Assembly (NCBI GenBank): GCA_018433765.1
Contig: JAHDQO010000001.1
Span: 1 to 64,000 of the forward strand
Direction of reading: 5' to 3'
DNA: 64,000 bases
Origin: Tissierellales bacterium
Lineage (GTDB): Bacteria > Bacillota > Clostridia > Tissierellales > Sedimentibacteraceae
This document shows, piece after piece, positions 45,071 to 54,100 of this stretch (position 1 is the first letter of the stretch; each line of letters opens with the position of its first letter). The notes below the pieces were generated by a model. That model had not been told where the DNA came from, did not search any database, and worked only from the letters and a program-made list of their open reading frames with translations. Both the position numbers and the translations under genes were made by a program.

Positions 45071-48000
45071 ATGAAAAAAACAAAAATATTATTAATTATG
45101 TTTATCTTTACTATTAATGTAATATTATCACCATTTAAAACCTATGCTGCAGACAATAATGAAATTAATAATTTATCAGATAGCGATAGTGACAAAATAG
45201 AAGAAATTATAGAAAAGCATATGGATAAAGGCAAAATTCCAGGAGTATCTGTAGTAATAGTTAAAGGAGAAAAAACCATTTATCAAAAAGGATTTGGATA
45301 TTCAGATATAGAGTCAAATAAACCAGTAACTTCTAAATCATTATTCGAAATTGGTTCAAATAGTAAAGCATTTACTGCGTTAGGAATTTTAAAACTACAA
45401 AAAGATGGACTAATTAATATTGACGATAAAGTAACCAAATACATACCTTGGCTAAAAGTTAAATATAAAGGAAATGAAGTATCAATAACAATAGAAGAAT
45501 TATTACATCATACAAGTGGAATACCATTTAAGACTATTGATAAGATACCAGTTTCAAATGATGATACTGCACTTGAGGAAGCTGTTAAAACATTAATAAA
45601 TATAGAATTAGATAGTGAACCAGGAAAAGAGTTTCAATATGCAACAATAAATTATGATGTATTAGGACTGATAATTGAAAAAGTAACAGGTGAAACATAT
45701 GAGGAATATATTCAATCAAATATTTTAAAACCAATGGGGTTAAATAACACTCATCTTTTTAAAGATGAAAATGTAAATGAATATATGGCTAAGGGATATA
45801 AAATAGGATACTTTAAACCTTGTGTATATGATGCTCCTACTTATAGAGGAAACAAGCCTGCAGGGTATATCATTTCTAATGCAGAAGATATGGCAGAATG
45901 GCTTAAAATACAGCTTGGGACTAGTACTAATAGTATATTTGATGAAACTATGATTAGTGATTCTCATAAACCTAATCGTAGAATTGAACCTTTATCAGAT
46001 GGTTCTTCATATGCTTCTGGATGGTATGTTTATCAAAAAGGTGGAGGAGAAATTTCCCATGGAGGAAACAATCCTAATTATTCATCTTTCTTAATTTTCA
46101 GACCTGAAGAAAAAATAGGAGTAGCAGTACTTGGCAACAGTAATTCGTCATATATAGAAGCTATAGGTGAAGAAATTAATGAAGTGATGCAGGGAAATAG
46201 TTATTCTAAAGATATAAAAGATTTAAATAAAAATGCTGATAGTATTTCTATTTTTATTATTTGTATTACAAGTTTGATTATAATTAGCACTTTGTATTTA
46301 ATAATTAAAATAATTATAGAAATATTAAGAAAACAAAGACATTTTAAAAGTAATGGAATAAAGGGGATTATAAAGATTTGTATTTCCTTTGTTTTCATGT
46401 TGGGATTAAGCTATTGTATTCATTTAATCCCATATATTTTATATATGGGGGTATCGTGGAAGTTCGTTTTTGTATGGCTTCCTAAAAGTATAAAGATTGC
46501 ACTTTATATGGTATATATATCTATTTGGTTAGTATATATATATTCATTAATAATAAGTATCTATAAAAAAAAAGAAGATAAATCCATATTAATACTATCA
46601 CTATTAAGTATCATTAGTGGATTTGGAAATGCACTAATAATCTTCACTATTAACATGTCTATAAATAGTAGTAATGATGTAAAACTTAAGTTATTGATAT
46701 ATTTTGTTCTAGGCATAATTTTGTATGTTTATGGTCAAAGGATAATGAGAGTAAAGCTGATAGAGCTTACAAATTGGATAGTATATTCAAAAAGAATGGA
46801 AATTGTTAGATGTTTATTAAAAGCTCCCTATAACAAATTTGAAGAAATTGAAAAAGGAAGAATCCAATCTACATTAAACAATGATACAGAAACAATAAGC
46901 AGATTTGTAAACATTCTAATTGGCGGAGTAACAAGTACTGTTACAATTATTTGCTGCTTTATATATTTAGGATTTATAAATAAATATGCATTACTACTTT
47001 CAATAACAATAATATTAATTATTGCAAGTATATACTATTTAGTTGGCAGATATGCGAATAGAATTGGAGAACAGGCAAGAGATCTTCAAAATATATTTTT
47101 TAAATTCATAAATGATCTAATAGGCGGTTTTAAAGAATTAAGTCTTAATGGAAAAAGGAAAAATGAATTTGAAGTTGACATGGATAAAAGCTGCAGTAAA
47201 TATAGAAACAAGAGAGGTCAAGCAGCATTAGCTTTTGCAAATATGTTTGTAGTAGGAGAACTCTTATTTACTCTTGCAATTGGATTTATAGCATTTATTT
47301 TCCCTCTAATTTTAAAAAATCTTCAAAGTACTAGTATATCAAGCTATGTTTTTATACTGCTCTATATGACAGGTCCAGTTCATGGAATATTAAATACTAT
47401 ACCTAATGCTATAGAAGTAAGAATAAGCCTAAAAAGAATTAATAGTTTACTAAAACAAATATCATTTTCAAACCAAAGTGATACTTATGATAAACAATTG
47501 ACTATCAAAAACAAATTCAGTTTGAAATTAAATGAAATAGAGTATGTATATGACAAAAAAGAAGGACAAGGTTTCAAAGTAGGACCTATTAGTTATGAGT
47601 TTGAATCTGGAGAGATAATATTTATTACCGGTGGAAATGGCAGTGGTAAATCAACACTAGCTAAGCTGTTAACTGGATTATATATACCTACTAAAGGATA
47701 CATAACTTTAAATAATGAGAAGATTTCAGAAAAAATGCTAAATGAAAACTATTCCACAGTTTTTGGAGATTTTTATCTTTTCGATAAACTTTATGGAATA
47801 GATTATAAAGGTAAAGAAAAAGAAATACAGCAGTACTTAGAAATACTTCAACTTGATAAAAAAGTTGAGATAGAAAACGGGAAATTTAGTACAACCCAAT
47901 TATCAACAGGACAAAAGAAGAGATTAGCTTTGTTGGTTACTTATCTAGAAGACAGGCCTATTTATTTGTTTGATGAATGGGCAGCTGATCAAGATCCTGA

Positions 48001-48151
48001 ATTTAGAGCATTTTTTTACAATACTCTACTAATAGAACTTAAACAAAGAGGTAAATGCGTTATAGCCATAACTCATGATGATAGATATTTTAATATGGCG
48101 GATAAAGTTTTAAAAATGGAGTTTGGTAAAATTATTAACACATTAATTTGA
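45071..48151 (+). CDS. Prodrug-activating serine peptidase fused to ABC exporter
   Basis: 1026 residues in one polypeptide. Signal peptide (1-27). S12 beta-lactamase/ClbP-like peptidase (about 35-375) with S96-N-S-K99, Y189 in F-Q-Y-A-T-I-N-Y and the H-G-G motif of I-S-H-G-G-N-N. Five or so membrane helices (about 390-560). An ABC membrane domain (about 565-790) and an ATPase domain (about 800-1026) follow, with Walker A G-G-N-G-S-G-K-S-T, signature L-S-T-G-Q-K-K-R and Walker B L-F-D-E-W-A-A-D-Q-D-P, the cyclic-peptide-exporter type. Peptidases of this family cut off N-acyl-D-Asn outside the membrane (ClbP, XcnG, ZmaM). It lies between the two NRPS genes, so it most likely exports and activates the product. 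Confidence 0.88.
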   Translation: MKKTKILLIMFIFTINVILSPFKTYAADNNEINNLSDSDSDKIEEIIEKHMDKGKIPGVSVVIVKGEKTIYQKGFGYSDIESNKPVTSKSLFEIGSNSKAFTALGILKLQKDGLINIDDKVTKYIPWLKVKYKGNEVSITIEELLHHTSGIPFKTIDKIPVSNDDTALEEAVKTLINIELDSEPGKEFQYATINYDVLGLIIEKVTGETYEEYIQSNILKPMGLNNTHLFKDENVNEYMAKGYKIGYFKPCVYDAPTYRGNKPAGYIISNAEDMAEWLKIQLGTSTNSIFDETMISDSHKPNRRIEPLSDGSSYASGWYVYQKGGGEISHGGNNPNYSSFLIFRPEEKIGVAVLGNSNSSYIEAIGEEINEVMQGNSYSKDIKDLNKNADSISIFIICITSLIIISTLYLIIKIIIEILRKQRHFKSNGIKGIIKICISFVFMLGLSYCIHLIPYILYMGVSWKFVFVWLPKSIKIALYMVYISIWLVYIYSLIISIYKKKEDKSILILSLLSIISGFGNALIIFTINMSINSSNDVKLKLLIYFVLGIILYVYGQRIMRVKLIELTNWIVYSKRMEIVRCLLKAPYNKFEEIEKGRIQSTLNNDTETISRFVNILIGGVTSTVTIICCFIYLGFINKYALLLSITIILIIASIYYLVGRYANRIGEQARDLQNIFFKFINDLIGGFKELSLNGKRKNEFEVDMDKSCSKYRNKRGQAALAFANMFVVGELLFTLAIGFIAFIFPLILKNLQSTSISSYVFILLYMTGPVHGILNTIPNAIEVRISLKRINSLLKQISFSNQSDTYDKQLTIKNKFSLKLNEIEYVYDKKEGQGFKVGPISYEFESGEIIFITGGNGSGKSTLAKLLTGLYIPTKGYITLNNEKISEKMLNENYSTVFGDFYLFDKLYGIDYKGKEKEIQQYLEILQLDKKVEIENGKFSTTQLSTGQKKRLALLVTYLEDRPIYLFDEWAADQDPEFRAFFYNTLLIELKQRGKCVIAITHDDRYFNMADKVLKMEFGKIINTLI

Positions 48152-51100
48152 AAGGGATGAAATTTGTTAATATGGTAAATAAGCTAGACAAAAAAAATGT
48201 AGAAAACTTAATGGAATTAACTAGTTTACAACATGGAATATTATTCCACTATATTAGTGATGAATTAAGTACAGAATATCATGAGCAGTTAAGTTTAACT
48301 ATTAAAGGCAATATAAAAGTAGATTTAATTAAAAGAGCATGGAATTTAGTAATAGAAAATAACGAAATTCTAAGAACAGTTTTTAGATGGAAAGAGATAG
48401 ATAAACCAATTCAAATTGTTCTTAAAGAACATCAAATTAAAATTGAAAATTTAGATTTTACAAATGAAAAAGATAAGAATAAAGCAGTAGAAAATGTTAA
48501 ATTAATGGATTTAAATAATAGAATAGATATAACAAAAGAAACGGTAAGAGTATATTTATGCAAATTAGAGGATTATAAATATGAGATGATTATAAGCAAT
48601 CACCATATTTTATATGATGGCTGGAGCAATGGGATAATTCTGAAAGAATTAATGCAAGCATATACTTGCTTATATAAGGGTAAAGAACTTAATAATTTCA
48701 CTAAGACAAAATTTAGTGAATTTATAAAATATATTAATAATCTTAATAAAGATAACCAAAGAAATTACTGGACAAATTATTTACAAAATTTAGACAGCAG
48801 AGGAGATTGGTTTGACTCTGTAGAAGATAGCAGTACATTGAAACAAATTTCACATAAGATAAATGAAACTAAAGCAGATAAAATTAAAGAATTTGCAAAG
48901 AAAAATAAAATTTCTCTATCTTCAATACTATATGGAGTGTGGGGAGTTTTAATACAAAAGCTTAGCAATACAGAAGATGTTATATTTGGAACAACAGTAT
49001 CTGGAAGACCAGAAAATATTAAATTAGTAGATAATATAGTAGGACTATTTATAAATACTATTCCTTTAAGAATAAAATCAGATAAAGATGTAACATTTAT
49101 AGAATTAATAAAAAATACAGATTGTACGATGAATGAAAGAAAAGATTTTGAAAATACACCATTAGTTGATATAAAAGAATACTGCGGTATAAAAGCAAAT
49201 GAAGAGTTTTTCAATTCTATAGTTACTATAGAAAATTATCCATTAGATTTAAATCTAAATAAAAATAATATATTGTCAATAGAAGACTTTTCTATTATAG
49301 AGAAAACTAATTATAATATGGATCTAGAAATATTAACTTTTGACGGAATTGAATTTAAATTTAATTATAGAGATAAATCAATTAATGAAAATACAGCACA
49401 AAAATTAGGAATATATTTAGAAAGGATAATTGATACATTATATGATTGTCCAAATATTAAATTATCAGAAATTGAAATATTAACAGAAAAAGAAAAACAT
49501 CAAATATTATATGAATTCAATGATACAAAGGCAGAATACCCAAAAGATAAGACAATACAAGAGTTATTTGAAGAGCAGGTAGAAAAAACACCTGATAATA
49601 TAGCAGTAGTATTTGAAGATAAAAAGTTAACTTACAAAGAGTTGAATGAAAAAGCAAATTCATTAGCAAGATTATTAAGAAGTAAAGGTGTACAACCAGA
49701 TACCATAATAGGAATAATGGTAGAACGGTCACTAGAAATGATAATAGGGATAATGGGAATATTGAAAGCGGGAGGAGCATATCTACCAATAGATTCAAAT
49801 TATCCAAAAAAAAGAATAGAATATGTATTAAATGATAGTGAAAGTAAAATTTTATTAAGTACAGAAGAATTAATGAACAATATAGAATACAATGGAGAAT
49901 TTATAAACCTATACATGAAAGATATATTTGAAGGAAATTCAAGAAATCTAGAAATTATAAATAACTCAAATAATCTAGCATACGTTATATATACTTCAGG
50001 AACGACTGGTAAACCTAAAGGAGTAATGATTGAGCATAAACCATTAGTTAATAGATTAAATTGGATGCAGAAAAAATATCCTTTAAACGAAAATGATATG
50101 ATCTTACAAAAAACAACATTTACATTTGATGTATCAGTATGGGAAATATTTTGGTGGTCATTAATAGGTGCCAAAGTATGTATGTTAACTCATAATAATG
50201 AAAAAGATCCTTTAAAGATAATAGAAGCAATAAACAAATATAATATAACAACGATGCATTTTGTACCTTCTATGTTAAATTCTTTTTTATATTACATAGA
50301 AGAAAATCAAAAGGACGTAGAATTACCTAGTTTAAGACAGGTTTTTTGCAGTGGAGAACCATTAAATTATAAGCAAGTAATAAAATTCTATAAAAAATTT
50401 AATTTGAGTAAAAAACTTATAAATTTATATGGACCAACTGAAGCCACTATAGATGTATCTTATTTTGAATGCAATAATAACGTTATAAAATCGGTACCAA
50501 TAGGAAAGCCAATAGATAATATTAAATTATACATTTTAAACAAAAATAAACTTATGCCTATAGGAGTATCAGGAGAACTATGTATATCAGGAGACGGATT
50601 AGCAAGAGGATATTTAAACAGACCAGAATTAACTAAAGAAAAGTTTGTAGATAATCCATTTGAAATAGGTACAAAAATGTATAAAACAGGTGACTTAGCA
50701 AGATGGATTCCAGATGGAAACATAGAATTTTTGGGAAGAATAGATAATCAAGTTAAGCTCAGAGGATTTAGGATAGAGCTAGGAGAAATCGAAAGTATAT
50801 TATTGGGACATGTCGATGTAAAAGAGACAGTAGTTTTGTCAAGAGAAAATAAATACAGCGATAAATATCTATGTGCTTATGTAGTAAGTGAAAAGAAAAT
50901 TAGTGAATTAGATCTAAAGAGTCATTTAAAAAAAAGTTTGCCAAAATATATGATACCATCATACTTTGTCCAAGTAGATAAAATGCCGGTAACTACTAAT
51001 GGAAAACTTAATAGAAAAGCTCTTCCAAAGCCAAATTTAGATGTAATTTTAAATGAATATGAAGCACCAAGAAATGAAATAGAAGAAAAGCTATCAAAAA

Positions 51101-54100
51101 TATGGAGTGAAGTATTAGGAGTTAAAAGAGTAGGTATAAACGATGATTTTTTTGACTTAGGAGGACACTCATTAAAAGCAACAGTTCTAATATCTAAAAT
51201 TCATAAAGAATTAAATAAAGAAATACCTTTAAAAGAGTTGTTTAAGAAACCAACAATAAAAGATTTAAGTAAGCTTATTAAAAATACAGAAGATAATCTA
51301 TATTTAAGAATAGAAAAAGTAGAAGAAAGAAAATATTATGAAGCATCGTCATCCCAAAAGAGAATGTATATGATTCAGCAGTTTAACGAAGACAGTGTAG
51401 CTTATAACATGCCTGTAGTATTTGAATTAGAAGGAGAAATAGATAAACAGAGAATAGAAGAAACTTTTAAAAAGCTTGTTATAAGACATGAAGCATTAAG
51501 AACATATTTTCAAACAATAGATGGTGAAATAGTACAAAAAATAGATAATTCATATCAATTTAAACTTATAGATAAAAAAGATAATGAAGAAATAGATACA
51601 ATAATAAATAACTTCATAAAACCATTTGATTTAAGTAAAGCACCATTATTTAGCGTAGAACTTGTAGAGAGTAAAGAAAAGAAATATTTATTAATAGATA
51701 TGCATCACATAATATCTGATGGTGTATCTGCAAACATATTAACAAACGATTTTGTTACTCTATACAAAGGAGAAGAGTTAGAACCACTAAACCTTCAATA
51801 TAAAGACTTTGCAGCATGGCAGAATAACTTCTTAAAATCAGAGGAAATGAAAAAGCAGGAAGAATACTGGATTAAAAGATTTAGTGATGAAATACCAGTA
51901 TTAAATATGCCTACTGACTATGAAAGACCTGTCATTCAAAACTTTGAGGGAAACAGTCTAAGCTTTAAAGTAAATGAAGAAACTACAGAAAAATTAAGAA
52001 AACTAGCAAAAGAAATAGGAAGTACTATGTACATGGTATTGCTATCAGCCTTTAATATACTGTTATCAAAATATAGTGGACAAGAAGATATAATAATTGG
52101 AACACCAATAGCAGGAAGACCACATGCAGAACTAGAAAACATAATGGGAATGTTTGTAAACACACTAGCCTTAAGAAACAAACCAGAAAGAAGAAAAAAA
52201 TACTTAGAATTCCTAAATGATGTAAAAGAAAATTCATTAAAGGCATATGAAAATCAAAGCTATCAGTTTGAAACCTTAGTAGAAAAATTAGACATAGTAA
52301 GAGATACAAGTAGGAATCCATTATTTGATGTAATGTTTAACCTGATAGACACAGAAGATAGTGACGATATTGACTTAGATGGACTTATATTAAAACAGTA
52401 CAGTAAGGAAAATAAAATATCCAAATTTGATTTAACATTAAATGCATTAGAAAAAGATAAAATATTAGAATTTAGTTTAGAGTATTGTACAAAACTTTTT
52501 AATAAAGAAGATATAGAAAGAATAAGTAAACATTACATTAGAGTACTAGAAAATATAATAAATAATAAAGAAATTAAAATAAATGAAATAGAAATATTAA
52601 CAGAAGAAGAGAAACATCAAATATTATATAAGTTCAATGATACAAAAGCAGATTATCCTAAAGACAAGACAATACAAGAGCTGTTTGAAGAACAGGTAGA
52701 GAAAACACCTGACAATACTGCAGTAGTATTTGAAGATAAAAAGTTAACATATAGAGAATTAAATGAAAAAGCAAATCAGCTTGCAAGAGTTTTAAGAAGC
52801 AAAGGTGTACAACCAGATACCATAATAGGAATAATGGTAGGAAGGTCACTGGAAATGATTATAGGGATAATGGGAATATTGAAAGCAGGAGGAGCATATC
52901 TACCTATAGATCCAAATTACCCAAAAAAAAGAATAGAATACATGTTAAAAGATAGTGAAAGCAAAGTGTTACTAAGTAAAAATAGTATAGCAGATACTAT
53001 AGAATTTGAAGGTAGGATAATAGATATATATGATGAAGAGTACTTAAAAGAAGATACAAGAAATCTAGATATAATCAATAGTTCAAATGATTTAGCATAT
53101 GTTATATATACTTCAGGAACAACTGGTGAGCCTAAAGGTGTGATGATTGAGCATAAAGGAATAATTAATTTAAAAGTTTATTATGAGAAAGAATATGAAA
53201 TTACTAAACATGATAATATTGTTCAATTTGCAAGTTGCTCTTTTGATGCTGCTGTTTCGGAGGTTAATATGGCATTATTAATAGGAGGAAGTTTATATAT
53301 AGTTTCAAAAGAAATTATCAGCGATTTAAATAAATTTGAAGAATTTATAAATACAAAAAATATAACAATAGTAACATTACCTCCTATATATGCTACTAAT
53401 TTAAGAACAGTTAAAATAAATTCTCTAAGGATATTGCTAACTGCAGGTTCAAAGACAAATTTCTATTTAGTTAATAGGTGGAAAAACAAAGTAAAATATA
53501 TTAATGCTTATGGTCCTACAGAAACTACTATATGTGCAACTGATTGGAAATATGATAAAGATAATTATACTGATAGATTAATACCAATAGGAAAGCCAAT
53601 ATATAATACACAAATATATATAGTAAATGATAATCAAATAATGCCAATAGGAATACCAGGAGAGATATGCATATCAGGAGATGGATTAGCAAGGGGATAT
53701 ATAAACAGACCAGAACTAACTAAAGAAAAGTTTGTAGAAAATCCATTTAATCCAGGTAAAAAAATGTACAAGACAGGAGACTTAGCAAGATGGCTTCCAG
53801 ATGGAAACATAGAATTTTTAGGAAGAATAGATAATCAAGTTAAAATAAGAGGATTTAGAATAGAACTAGGAGAGATAGAAAATAGATTACTAAATCATGA
53901 GGATATTAATGAGGCTGCAGTTTTAGTAAAAGAAGGTAAGTATAATGATAAATATCTATGTGCTTATGTAGTAAGTGAAAAAGAAATTACTAAATTAAAT
54001 CTAAAGGGTTACTTAGAAGAAAGCTTACCAGAATATATGGTACCATCATACTTTATACAGTTACAAAAAATGCCGTTAACTGCTAATGGAAAACTTAATA

